From Candidatus Bathycorpusculum fermentans (lineage in GTDB: Archaea > Thermoproteota > Bathyarchaeia > Bathyarchaeales > Bathycorpusculaceae), in NCBI GenBank assembly GCA_009787175.1, contig WRGM01000150.1, positions 1-16,615 on the forward strand: 16,615 nt of DNA. Direction: 5' to 3'. Made by a program: the position numbers and the translations under genes. The notes beneath the pieces were generated by a model. It did no database searches and was not told the DNA's origin. It saw nothing but the letters and a program-made list of their open reading frames with translations. Below are positions 7,545 through 14,875 of the stretch, one piece after another; the stretch's first letter is position 1; each line of letters begins with the position of its first letter.

Positions 7545-8299
7545 AAAACGTGATCCGAATTGTCTACAGAGTAAAATTTAGTCAGAGACAATGGAGAATC
7601 ATATGTAACAATATCCAAAACAGAGTGTTTACCATTTTCAGGAACAGGAATATAATGACGAAGGACAGCCCTCTTTAATGAATCTGCAACAACATAATGA
7701 TGTAAATGCCGTTCAACTAGCACCTTGGCTGGAAAACTAGGGGATTTTTCAAACTTGATTTTAGTATACTTGTTTTTTAATTCCATAACTTCATCTAAAA
7801 GGACAGTAGAAACAAGCTGATCGTCAGGTTTAACCTCTTTAACATCTAAGAGTTCTCTAAATTGAGGGATTCTTGCTGGGCAGTATGCATGTCCAAGCAT
7901 TGGCGAAAACACAAATTTGTTATCATTTAATCTATCGAGCAGAGTTTGATTTACTTCTTTAGTTGATTTTACATATATTGTGTATTTTGGGTTGATAAGT
8001 AGTTCAGTTTTATAGGGTTTAGTTTTGCCTTTTATAAGTGAGCGGTGGTTTGTAAAGAATGTGCATCTAGATACGGGACTATTAACTTGAATACCTACAG
8101 CAGTATGCTCTAGTAGGTTAATGTAGTCTTGATTGTATAGACTCTCAAATGAGTTGGTTCTTTTAATACCTATTAGAGCACCTAGCAGACCTATCAGAGC
8201 ACTTTTTGAGGGTATTACTTTTACTGTCTGATTGGTTGTCACTGTTGGGTCTCTGAAGGCTGCAAAGTCTCCTTCAAGATCGAAGGAGACAATACTCAA
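7532..8299 (-). CDS. cas5: Cas5 (type I-B), Cascade subunit binding the crRNA handle
   Basis: Cas5 is a RAMP-fold subunit that caps the crRNA 5' handle in the surveillance complex and contacts Cas8b. The 255 residues begin with the typical Cas5 N-terminus: SFDLEGDFAAFRDP, followed by the SALIGLLGALIG segment near residues 33-44. The start is TTG at 8299, overlapping the cas7 stop by 4 bases (TTGA). A strong GGGGGTG (minus strand, 8314-8308) sits 8 bases upstream, inside the last cas7 codons, which settles the start. The 3' end overlaps cas3 by 13 bases. There are no cysteine motifs or signs of decay. A catalytic role as in type I-C Cas5 is not expected because a dedicated Cas6 is present. Confidence 0.92.
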   Translation of the reverse strand: MSIVSFDLEGDFAAFRDPTVTTNQTVKVIPSKSALIGLLGALIGIKRTNSFESLYNQDYINLLEHTAVGIQVNSPVSRCTFFTNHRSLIKGKTKPYKTELLINPKYTIYVKSTKEVNQTLLDRLNDNKFVFSPMLGHAYCPARIPQFRELLDVKEVKPDDQLVSTVLLDEVMELKNKYTKIKFEKSPSFPAKVLVERHLHHYVVADSLKRAVLRHYIPVPENGKHSVLDIVTYDSPLSLTKFYSVDNSDHVLCLF

Positions 8300-9294
8300 T
8301 TATCTGCCACCCCCGCAGGTTCTTCAGTTTTAATTAGTTCAACTGAAATGTTGAGGGCTTTAATGTCTGCTTCGAGTTTCTGGGTGTCTTTGAGTAGTTC
8401 TTTGCAGGTTGCTAGTCGTACTTTTTTGATTTTTCCTTTACGTGCTTTGAGTGCTTCAAGTAGCTTGTCGAACTTTAGCGGGGACACTGTTAAACCACTG
8501 GCTTTACCTTTAAGATCAGGATCCTCTTCTACCAAAACGGGCAGATCATTATAGATAGAGCCCTCATAAGTTACTTCTATGAGAAATATGCTTCTTTGAG
8601 GGAATTTAGAACGGGTAATTAAAGCATTAGTGCCTTCCCAAAGACTAGGAACCAGTTTACTCTCTGCGGCATTAAAACTTTCCACTACTTTGTCGTCGTT
8701 TAAGTAGTCTCCAAGATTAGTGGGATTAATTGCTCCTTGTATTTTAATTAAAGCATAATCTACAGCATAGAATTTTCCAAAGGTGCTGAATTGTTCTTGT
8801 TCTCCTTCGCTGGGGTTACCTTTTTTCTCTTTACCCACAAATCGACCTGAGATCGTAGGGTTCAAAATTTGCACTTGATTAACGCTTCTACCTATAGCGA
8901 ACTGCACTGGACCGGTTAATTTTTGAGAGCTTCCTCTTTTATCTGAGCGGATAGTAACTAAACCGCCAAATAATGGGACATCAAAAGTGTTAATGGCTAA
9001 CCCTTTTATGGCATCGTCAAGGTTGTTGTTAAGAATTTCTTTAGCTCGTTTATCTGCTGTAACTGGTGTTCCGCCTTCGCCAAAATCGACAAATAATTTA
9101 ACGTTATATTTGTTTTTTGCATAGTCGCGAATTGTTCGTTTAATTCGCACATCAGTAACCATTATAGTTCCATCAGGCAACTGTCGAGGTTGATTTTCAA
9201 ATCCGGGGTCACCATTTGGGTTCTGTCTAGATTCATAATAGAACAATAATTCTTTTTTAAGATTTTTTAATTCAAGTTGTTGATTTGTATTCAT
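8296..9294 (-). CDS. cas7: Cas7 (Csh2 family), Cascade backbone
   Basis: Cas7 subunits polymerise along the crRNA spacer to form the Cascade filament. The N-terminus after the start has the Csh2 signature: YYESRQNPNGDP, then MVTDVRIKRTIRDY. It continues with the VPLFGG and LTGPVQFAIGRSVN segments expected of the RAMP fold. I take the ATG at 9294 (332 residues) because GTGAT lies just upstream; a GTG three codons earlier (9303) is the alternative. It follows cas8b after 10 bases and overlaps cas5 by 4. In this family the protein is normally made in excess of Cas8b, which would fit its better ribosome-binding site. Csh2 with a Csh1-like cas8b defines subtype I-B. Confidence 0.96.
   Translation of the reverse strand: MNTNQQLELKNLKKELLFYYESRQNPNGDPGFENQPRQLPDGTIMVTDVRIKRTIRDYAKNKYNVKLFVDFGEGGTPVTADKRAKEILNNNLDDAIKGLAINTFDVPLFGGLVTIRSDKRGSSQKLTGPVQFAIGRSVNQVQILNPTISGRFVGKEKKGNPSEGEQEQFSTFGKFYAVDYALIKIQGAINPTNLGDYLNDDKVVESFNAAESKLVPSLWEGTNALITRSKFPQRSIFLIEVTYEGSIYNDLPVLVEEDPDLKGKASGLTVSPLKFDKLLEALKARKGKIKKVRLATCKELLKDTQKLEADIKALNISVELIKTEEPAGVADN
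8308..8314 (-). promoter_or_regulatory. Strong Shine-Dalgarno for the TTG-started cas5
   Basis: GGGGGTG on the minus strand, inside the cas7 3' end, is placed 8 bases before the cas5 TTG. It is the strongest ribosome-binding site in the operon and compensates for the weak TTG start codon. Confidence 0.65.
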
Positions 9295-9304
9295 ATTTAT
9301 CACT

Positions 9305-11095
9305 TTAAGTTAAATTTTCAAATACACCTTTATAGAAGAAATAAGAAAAATCTTCATGAGCGTGGGCATCAGCTATCTCGCCTTTAGGCAAATTATTTTT
9401 TATAAATTGACTTATAACGTCAGTGTCACTTTTGGAAAGCGACAAACCGAGACCGACTCTATGATAAACAAACCGAAGACGTTCCCTGTCGTATTTGGAA
9501 TAAGTTAAAATGTCTTTGGTCGAATTGTTTACTTCGTTTTTTTCCTGTTTAAATTTCACGTATTTTCCGGCGATAATACCTATTTTATATGCGTATTCTT
9601 CATTCGTATTCATAACTAGTTCACTTTCGTTTTTAGTTAATAGATCCAAGCAAAACTGTGATTTGTCAAAAAAGTCAGATGGTTTCTTTTTTGATTGACT
9701 TATTACGCCTTTTATCCAGTCCCAAACGTAACTACGAAGGATGCAAGTGAAACGTTGAATTAAAAACGTGCGATCAAAATAAGTGCCATTTATAAAATGA
9801 TGTATAGCTGCAATATAATCTGACCCTATGATGCCTCTACTGGTTTCTATTATAAGTGATTCTAATGCCAAATGACTATTAGTGTTATCTTTTGCACGAC
9901 CCAGTATTTCGTTCATCTGGTCTAACGTTAAATTCTCATCTAAAAGTACTTCAATTTTATCATGTGTATGCTTAGTACATATAATCTTTAGTGATGATTG
10001 ACGTCGCACAGATACACCTGAGCGGTTGGACAAAAAAGTGTAATTGCTACGTAACTGATCATATATACCTGAACCCTTTGCTTCGAAATTTAATAAAGAA
10101 TCTGATAAGTCAAAAAAATACCATTCTAAACCGGCTATTCTTATTACTCTATCAACGGGCAGATTTATTTTAGGCAAAGACTCGTTGCCTATGCCCAAGT
10201 TTTGATAGAATTCTTGCCCCTCTTTGCAGTTAATAGTAAAGGCTTTATCATTGAAAGAAAAAAACTTGGCACTAATAGTTGATTCTGACGGATAACCTGT
10301 TGCTGGACTGCCAAAACAATCTTCAAAAGAGTTTCCTGCAACATCTTTTTCGTCTTGACTACGGTACGCTATTTTTCCTTGTGATAGAAGGGGTAATGGT
10401 AGAACTATTAGATGAAAATGAAACCTGCTAAATTTTTTAAGCTCTTCAGGGCTTATTTTCTCTTTCCAAAAAAGTAAAAACTTTTGGCATACTTCTTCGA
10501 AAACTTTGTATGCCAATGCCCCATCAGAGGTAATAACACCAGCTTCTCTGTAGACGTCAAAGAGTAGCTTGTTGTCAACAAAATAGTTTTTTGTTTCCAA
10601 TTTTAAAAGCAACAAATCAACTGGAGTTGTACTAGGTTCTTGGCCAGTTCCAAAATTATATTCATAGTCATATGTTACCTTACCGCCGCCAGCTATAGAA
10701 ATTTTTAACTTATTTTTTTCAAAAACGCCATAAAATTCGACATATGGCTTTTTAGAGTTTCCACTAGTTGTTCTGTTTGGCAAACTAACCGAGGCAAGAT
10801 TATTTGAAGGCATAAATAAAGATTCTTTAAAGTAAGAATCAGGCCTGTTTTGATCCAAAATTTCCCCATATTCCTCCAAAGTCTTAGGATCCAACTTAGC
10901 AGTAACTACGTCATCAGCAACGTTAACAAAAATTTTCTTTATCGAATCGACTCTCTTTCCGACATCTATATTAGTAACCTGATTCTTTAGGAATAGCTCA
11001 TAGCCAAGCAAACCAACGTCATTCCGATTTAATATATGTATATATGTAGTGATATGCAGGTTATAGGTATAAGCGTTTCTATTATTAGATCTCAT
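9305..11095 (-). CDS. cas8b: Cas8b (Csh1-like), large Cascade subunit
   Basis: Cas8b is the large subunit that reads the PAM and recruits Cas3. The 596-residue protein is recognised mainly from its position before csh2-type cas7 and from the C-terminal helical region with YAYKIGIIAGKYVKF (501-515), typical of Csh1/Cas8b. No CxxC zinc motif is evident. The start is uncertain. The ATG at 11095 lies only 6 bases after the stop of an IS5-family remnant, and residues 1-28 (Asn/Tyr/His/Thr-rich) look unlike a Cas8b N-terminus. An in-frame TTG at 11011 (residue 29) follows a TATA-rich run at 11047-11027 by the distance expected for a nearly leaderless transcript. It is the first gene of the cas operon. 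Family call good, start weak. Confidence 0.88.
   Translation of the reverse strand: MRSNNRNAYTYNLHITTYIHILNRNDVGLLGYELFLKNQVTNIDVGKRVDSIKKIFVNVADDVVTAKLDPKTLEEYGEILDQNRPDSYFKESLFMPSNNLASVSLPNRTTSGNSKKPYVEFYGVFEKNKLKISIAGGGKVTYDYEYNFGTGQEPSTTPVDLLLLKLETKNYFVDNKLLFDVYREAGVITSDGALAYKVFEEVCQKFLLFWKEKISPEELKKFSRFHFHLIVLPLPLLSQGKIAYRSQDEKDVAGNSFEDCFGSPATGYPSESTISAKFFSFNDKAFTINCKEGQEFYQNLGIGNESLPKINLPVDRVIRIAGLEWYFFDLSDSLLNFEAKGSGIYDQLRSNYTFLSNRSGVSVRRQSSLKIICTKHTHDKIEVLLDENLTLDQMNEILGRAKDNTNSHLALESLIIETSRGIIGSDYIAAIHHFINGTYFDRTFLIQRFTCILRSYVWDWIKGVISQSKKKPSDFFDKSQFCLDLLTKNESELVMNTNEEYAYKIGIIAGKYVKFKQEKNEVNNSTKDILTYSKYDRERLRFVYHRVGLGLSLSKSDTDVISQFIKNNLPKGEIADAHAHEDFSYFFYKGVFENLT
11027..11047 (-). 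promoter_or_regulatory. TATA-like run inside the annotated cas8b 5' end
   Basis: Read on the minus strand the sequence is CATATATACATATATTAAA. Placing a TATA box at 11047-11040 predicts a start near 11017, just before the in-frame TTG at 11011. This could be the real promoter of the cas operon, making the first 28 codons of the longest reading frame non-coding. It rests on motif and spacing only. Confidence 0.4.
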
Positions 11096-11101
11096 TGAGA
11101 A

Positions 11102-11365
11102 TTAGATCCGCTTTTCGAAGTTAATTATGCCGCAAATTAACGCCATTCGTAGTCTAAACCGTTTTCTACGATTACGATATCTATACGCCACAATCTTAAA
11201 CACTTTAATTTTTGCATAAAGATGCTCAACTAAAATCCTAATACGCGCAAGACACCGATTCGCCACTTTCTCCACAACAATCAACACCCCACCCTTAGGC
11301 TTCTTCCTAGTATTACTGTTGTAAATCTGTTTCGTCTTAGCTGGTGACGCTGTTGTAGCTAACAC
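11102..11365 (-). pseudogene. IS5-family transposase C-terminal remnant
   Basis: The 87-codon open frame is the tail of a DDE transposase of the IS5 group. KKPKGG, the long basic stretch RYRNRRKRF and the ending GIINFE are characteristic, and RILVEH carries the last glutamate of the DDE triad. The two catalytic aspartates and all N-terminal parts are missing. Upstream of KKPKGG the expected DSGYQG-like stretch is scrambled, consistent with a frameshift. No terminal inverted repeats or target duplication are seen. It is probably not a functional protein. It lies 6 bases before the longest cas8b frame and directly against a decayed CRISPR repeat, so the old insertion reshaped the start of the cas operon. 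Confidence 0.85.
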
Positions 11366-11366
11366 A

Positions 11367-11395
11367 GTCCGAAACAGAAATCCACTAAAAAGGAT
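11367..11395 (+). repeat. Isolated degenerate CRISPR repeat upstream of cas8b
   Basis: On the plus strand this segment matches crRNA-sense positions 1-31 of the array repeat. There are 26 identities, 3 mismatches and one 2-base deletion, with shared blocks CCGAAAC, GAAATCCAC and AAAAAGGAT. The last 6 bases of the repeat (the handle after AT) are not recognisable. It is about 8.8 kb from the array and in the opposite orientation, 2 bases from the IS5-family remnant. It could be the trailer-end repeat of a lost second array, or a crRNA-like regulatory element. Confidence 0.85.
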
Positions 11396-11453
11396 GCGGT
11401 TTTAAGAAATGCTTAACTGTTACTTTTTGAATAGTATTAGTTGAGGCTATGTG
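11396..11453. promoter_or_regulatory. Intergenic region with sepF promoter candidate
   Basis: This short spacer runs between the repeat relic and sepF. On the plus strand ggTTTTAAGA (around 11398-11406) could serve as the sepF TATA element, giving a leader of about 26 bases. GAGG (11443-11446) is 7 bases before the sepF ATG and is a plausible ribosome-binding site. The reverse complement CTTAAAA could serve leftward transcription toward cas8b. No second repeat copy is visible after the relic. Confidence 0.4.
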
Positions 11454-12035
11454 ATGCCATCCTTTGGACTATTTCGCAGAGAAAAAAATCAAGATGATAA
11501 AGAGGTAATAGTAGTGTCAACATCAAAAGATGAGGTAGATGTTGCAGTAGAGCAGGTAGTGGGTAATGTTAATGAGTTAAAGGTTGAACAGTCGAGTGTG
11601 GCAGGGGAGAAAGCGTTGGTGGCGGTAGCTGTTGAGGGTGATGGAGTTTTAGCAGAGGATGAGTCTGTTTCGTCTGATTCTTCGGTTGTTGAGGAGGGGG
11701 TAGTTGAAGGGGGTAGTGATGGTGTGGTTGAGCAGATGGAGTCTGGGGTGGTGGATGGTAAGTTGTATCTTAAGGCTGTGCCGCTTAGGGATACGTTGGA
11801 TTTGGAGGGTATTAAGGCTGAGGTGGAGGGTGGTAATATTTTGATTTTGCGTATTACGCCTTTGGCTAGTAAGAGTATTGAGGCTGTTAAGTGTGCTGTT
11901 AATGAGTTGTATGTTTTTGTGGAGTCTATTGGTGGGGATATTGCGCGTTTGGGTGAGGAGCGTGTGGTTGTTTGTCCTAAGAATGTTAGGATTTGGCGTG
12001 AGAAGGCGTCTTTTAAGAAGAGTGATGTATCTTAG
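11454..12035 (+). CDS. sepF: SepF-like cell-division protein (archaeal FtsZ anchor)
   Basis: Archaeal SepF tethers FtsZ to the membrane at the division site. Of 193 residues, the N-terminal MPSFGLFRREK is a short amphipathic segment like the membrane-targeting helix of SepF. Residues 15-100 form an acidic, Glu/Val/Ser/Gly-rich linker without obvious structure. Residues 104-183 are the SepF core: LYLKAVPLRD, GNILILRITPLA, then FVESIGGDIARLGEERVVV and the closing IW. The ATG at 11454 is preferred over a GTG at 11451 because GAGG sits 7 bases before it. The linker is longer than in compact archaeal SepF proteins. The gene stands alone on the plus strand, ending convergently with aCPSF1. FtsZ is not in the window. 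Confidence 0.92.
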   Translation: MPSFGLFRREKNQDDKEVIVVSTSKDEVDVAVEQVVGNVNELKVEQSSVAGEKALVAVAVEGDGVLAEDESVSSDSSVVEEGVVEGGSDGVVEQMESGVVDGKLYLKAVPLRDTLDLEGIKAEVEGGNILILRITPLASKSIEAVKCAVNELYVFVESIGGDIARLGEERVVVCPKNVRIWREKASFKKSDVS

Positions 12036-12065
12036 AAATTAGGGAGAGAAGGGTAGCAATATTGG

Positions 12066-12100
12066 CATAGACTTGTTGTCTATGTTTTGTTTGTTGTTGT
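12066..12100 (+). terminator. Hairpin plus T-rich tract between convergent genes
   Basis: CATAGAC (12066-12072) and GTCTATG (12078-12084) form a perfect 7-bp stem with a 5-base loop. A T-rich run, ttttgtttgttgttg, follows. It is placed 30 bases after the sepF stop and just before the aCPSF1 stop on the other strand. T-rich 3' ends are the known target of aCPSF1-dependent termination in archaea. Confidence 0.6.
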
Positions 12101-12104
12101 GTTG

Positions 12105-14027
12105 CTATAGTAGTCTGTATGTTTCCATAATTTCTGGTGTTATGGTGGTTATGTCGGCTTTTGTTGTTAGGTAGTTGGCGAAGTTTATGGTTTTTTGTTT
12201 TTCGCCGTGTACTATGAATACGCGTTCGGGTTTGGGTTTTAGATGTGTTATATAGTTTACTAGTTGTCGTCTGTCGGAGTGTCCTGAGAAGCCGTTTATG
12301 GTTTCTATTTGTAGTTTTACGGGTAGGGCTATTATTTTGCCGTCGTTGTCTATCATGGTTACTTCGTTTATGCCTTTTTGTACGCGCCTGCCCATGGTGC
12401 CTTCTATTTGGTAGCTTACAAATATTATGGTGTTGCGTTCATCGTTTGTCCAGTTTTTGAAATATTCTATGACTGGACCGCCTTCTAGCATGCCTGATGT
12501 GGCGAGGACTATGCAGGGTTCGCCGTCTATGACGTTTTGGCGTTCGCTTGGGTGTTCTACTATGGTGAAATAGTCGGATTGGAAGGGGTTTACTTCTTCA
12601 TGTAGTATGCTGTAGCGTACTTCTCTTCCTAGGTATTCGGGGTAGGCGGTGTGTATGGCGGTTGCTTCGCTTATCATGCCTTCTAGGAAGACAGGGGCTT
12701 CTTTCATCATGCCGTTTTTCATGTATCCGGCGATTATTAGCATGAGTTCTTGTGCGCGACCGACGGCGGGTACGGGTATTAGGACTTTGCCTTTTCGTTC
12801 TAGGGTTTGGTTTATGATTTTTGCTAGGTGTTCTTCTGCGTCTATTCTTGAGGGCATAAAATCGTCTGCGCCGCCGTATGTGGATTCTGTTATAACTGTT
12901 TCTATGCGTGGGAATTCTGTGGCGGCGGCTTCTAGGAGGAATGTTCTGCCGAATTTGTAGTCTCCTGTGTAGACTATGTTGTGTAGTCCTTCCCCTATGT
13001 GTAGGTGTAGCATGGATGAGCCTAGGATGTGACCGGAGTTGTGTAGGGTTAGGCGTATGTCGGGGGCTATGTCTGTTACGACGCCGAATCTTAGGGGTAT
13101 TGTGTGGAGGACGCATTCACGTACGTCTTTTTGGTCGTAGAAGGGTGTTATGCCTTGTTTGCTTGCGACGTCTAAATAGTCCATTTGGAGCATGGTCATA
13201 AGGTTTGAGGTGGGTGCGGAGCAGTATAGGGGACCGTCGTAGCCGTATTTGTAGAGGAAGGGTACTAGACCGCAGTGGTCGAGGTGTGCGTGGCTTATGA
13301 CTACGGCGTCTAGGTTGTCTATTTGGAATTCTGGTGAGTCGAATCGTGGAAAGGACTCAAATGGACGGTTAGATCCGGGGTTTATGCCGCAGTCTAATAG
13401 TACGCTGCTTTCGCGTGTTTTTAGTAAAAATGCGGAGCGTCCGACTTCTTGTGAGCCACCCAGAACGGTTAGGCGTATTTCTCCTACGTCGTAGGTTTTT
13501 GGTCGGAATATGCGTTCGCCTACGGTGCGTAGTATTCTTTCGCGTTCTTTACTCTCGGAGTGTAAGTAGTGGCGCATGTGTGTTACGATTTTTGATTTAA
13601 TAGGTGGGCTGCGTAGGACGTGGGGGCGCCATTTTGTTTTTTTTATGATTTCTTGTAGTAATGCACCGTTTCTACCTATGACTAGACCAGGTTTTTTTGT
13701 TTCGATGATTATTTCGCCTAGGCTTGGGTCAAAGTTTATATCTGTAACTTCGGCGTCTGGGGTTATTAGTTCTCTTGTTATTTTTTCTGCCTCTGCTTCT
13801 GATAGGCGCACAGATGGATCGGGTCTTACGACTATTCTTTTCCGTATGACGCTCACTATCTCGGCTATTACGCTGCTCTGCTCGACTAGTAGTTCAGGTT
13901 TTTTTGTGTAGACTGAGAGCATGGGGCCTTCGTATTCGATTCTAGTAACCTCTGCTTCTCGTGGGACATGTTTTAAAATGTAGTGGGAGATTTCTATTTT
14001 GTCTTTATCTTGATGACTTTTGGTCAA
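12105..14027 (-). CDS. aCPSF1, KH-MBL-beta-CASP ribonuclease / transcription termination factor
   Basis: Archaeal CPSF1 is an endo- and 5'-3' exoribonuclease that cuts U-rich transcript ends and terminates transcription. The 640 residues are full length. KH-type RNA-binding domains fill the first ~150 residues, with the loop GRNG at 118-121. The metallo-beta-lactamase domain has HAHLDH (246-251), H333 (SGHILGSS) and D356 (YTGDYKFG). The beta-CASP part includes ITESTYGG (379-386), VPAVGRAQE and LATSGMLEGGP. The C-terminus has GFSGHSD (H583) and the last ligand H607 in VHGEKQ. The start is TTG at 14027; GGGAAG lies 8 bases upstream and the N-terminus matches the family. It follows psmB after 18 bases on the same strand, so the two probably share a transcript. 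Confidence 0.97.
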   Translation of the reverse strand: MTKSHQDKDKIEISHYILKHVPREAEVTRIEYEGPMLSVYTKKPELLVEQSSVIAEIVSVIRKRIVVRPDPSVRLSEAEAEKITRELITPDAEVTDINFDPSLGEIIIETKKPGLVIGRNGALLQEIIKKTKWRPHVLRSPPIKSKIVTHMRHYLHSESKERERILRTVGERIFRPKTYDVGEIRLTVLGGSQEVGRSAFLLKTRESSVLLDCGINPGSNRPFESFPRFDSPEFQIDNLDAVVISHAHLDHCGLVPFLYKYGYDGPLYCSAPTSNLMTMLQMDYLDVASKQGITPFYDQKDVRECVLHTIPLRFGVVTDIAPDIRLTLHNSGHILGSSMLHLHIGEGLHNIVYTGDYKFGRTFLLEAAATEFPRIETVITESTYGGADDFMPSRIDAEEHLAKIINQTLERKGKVLIPVPAVGRAQELMLIIAGYMKNGMMKEAPVFLEGMISEATAIHTAYPEYLGREVRYSILHEEVNPFQSDYFTIVEHPSERQNVIDGEPCIVLATSGMLEGGPVIEYFKNWTNDERNTIIFVSYQIEGTMGRRVQKGINEVTMIDNDGKIIALPVKLQIETINGFSGHSDRRQLVNYITHLKPKPERVFIVHGEKQKTINFANYLTTKADITTITPEIMETYRLL

Positions 14028-14045
14028 ATGTTTAACTTCCCGTGT

Positions 14046-14681
14046 TTAAAGGAGAGATTGTTTTTCTTGTTCTGTTAACTCTCTATATCCATCAGCGTTA
14101 ATTACAGTAATATTGTAACTATTTCCGCTTGCAACGTCACGTTTCATAGCGGCATTGACAGCTTTGGCAATTGTAGGCAACATTTCCTGTATAGTTAGCC
14201 CTTCACGGTATTTATCCTCTAATATGCCATAGGCTACGGGAGAGCCGGAGCCTGTTGAAACGGATTTTTCTTCCATTAAGCTGCCGTAGGGGTCTAAATT
14301 GAAAACGTGAGATCCTGTTTCGTCTACGCCGCCGACTAGGACTTGTGTTGAGAGGGGGACGTATCTGTTGTTGAAGAGAATGTTTGCTACTAGGCGGGCG
14401 GCGGAGAGTATGGGCATAGGCCTATTTAGGTTTATTTTGTATAGTTTTGCGTTTGCGGTTAGGATGTCGACTACTTTTTGGGCATCTGCTACGGTTCCAG
14501 CGATGGTCATGCCTAAGTGTTCGTCAACTTTGTAGACTTTTTTTCCGAATTTGTGGGCGACATAGTAACCCATAGTTACACGAGTATCTGAGGCTAGAAT
14601 AACCCCGTCTGAGCAGACAACACCTATTGTCGTTGTACCCTTAAGGACTAATTCATTAGTAGCATTATTTTGTGATGACAT
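14046..14681 (-). CDS. psmB: 20S proteasome beta subunit
   Basis: This is the catalytic subunit of the archaeal 20S proteasome, which degrades unfolded or tagged proteins handed over by PAN or Cdc48-type ATPases. The 211-residue precursor has a 15-residue propeptide ending in G15, processed before T16 (GTTTIGVV). Mature Thr1, Asp17 (D32 in SDTRVT) and Lys33 (K48 in KFGKK) are all at the expected spacing, so it should be active. The GSGS and S-x-x-x-Y segments around residues 140-155 are also typical. Start is ATG; AGGGAG lies 11 bases upstream. It is divergent from egsA and co-directional with aCPSF1, linking protein and RNA turnover in one operon. Confidence 0.98.
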   Translation of the reverse strand: MSSQNNATNELVLKGTTTIGVVCSDGVILASDTRVTMGYYVAHKFGKKVYKVDEHLGMTIAGTVADAQKVVDILTANAKLYKINLNRPMPILSAARLVANILFNNRYVPLSTQVLVGGVDETGSHVFNLDPYGSLMEEKSVSTGSGSPVAYGILEDKYREGLTIQEMLPTIAKAVNAAMKRDVASGNSYNITVINADGYRELTEQEKQSLL

Positions 14682-14875
14682 AGATTATTTTTCTCCCTAA
14701 AATTGATGTACGATAATAACGTAGGAAGCAACAAAAAGATAACTTTCTGACAGACTAATTAATATTATGGTAAACACTGCCAAAGACACAACTAATTACT
14801 CCTTTAAATCAAAAAAGTTTAAACACCAAAAACCAAAACATAATATAATGACCATCAGAGCAGGCGTGAATAAAA
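14682..14875. promoter_or_regulatory. Divergent promoter region psmB / egsA
   Basis: This 194-base AT-rich spacer lies between two divergently transcribed genes. For psmB (minus) the TTATTATC-like stretch near 14712-14719 is a weak TATA candidate about 35 bases before the ATG. For egsA (plus) cataatataatg (14838-14849) is a better TATA candidate, predicting a start near 14870, and GCGTGA (14864-14869) lies 6 bases before the TTG. I see no RNA gene or repeat here. Base composition of the plus strand changes sharply across it, from G+T-rich on the left to A+C-rich on the right. Confidence 0.45.

Noticed and set aside
11456..11480. Partial resemblance of CATCCTTT...ATTTCGC at the sepF start to the CRISPR repeat, as a possible second repeat copy after the orphan
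   Set aside because: Only short blocks match, and the sequence encodes the conserved N-terminal PSFGLFRRE segment of SepF, so it is explained by coding.
12598..13116. Arginine/histidine-rich open frame opposite or inside aCPSF1
   Set aside because: It is an out-of-frame shadow of the aCPSF1 gene, caused by A+C-rich coding sequence; the real frame has full family motifs.
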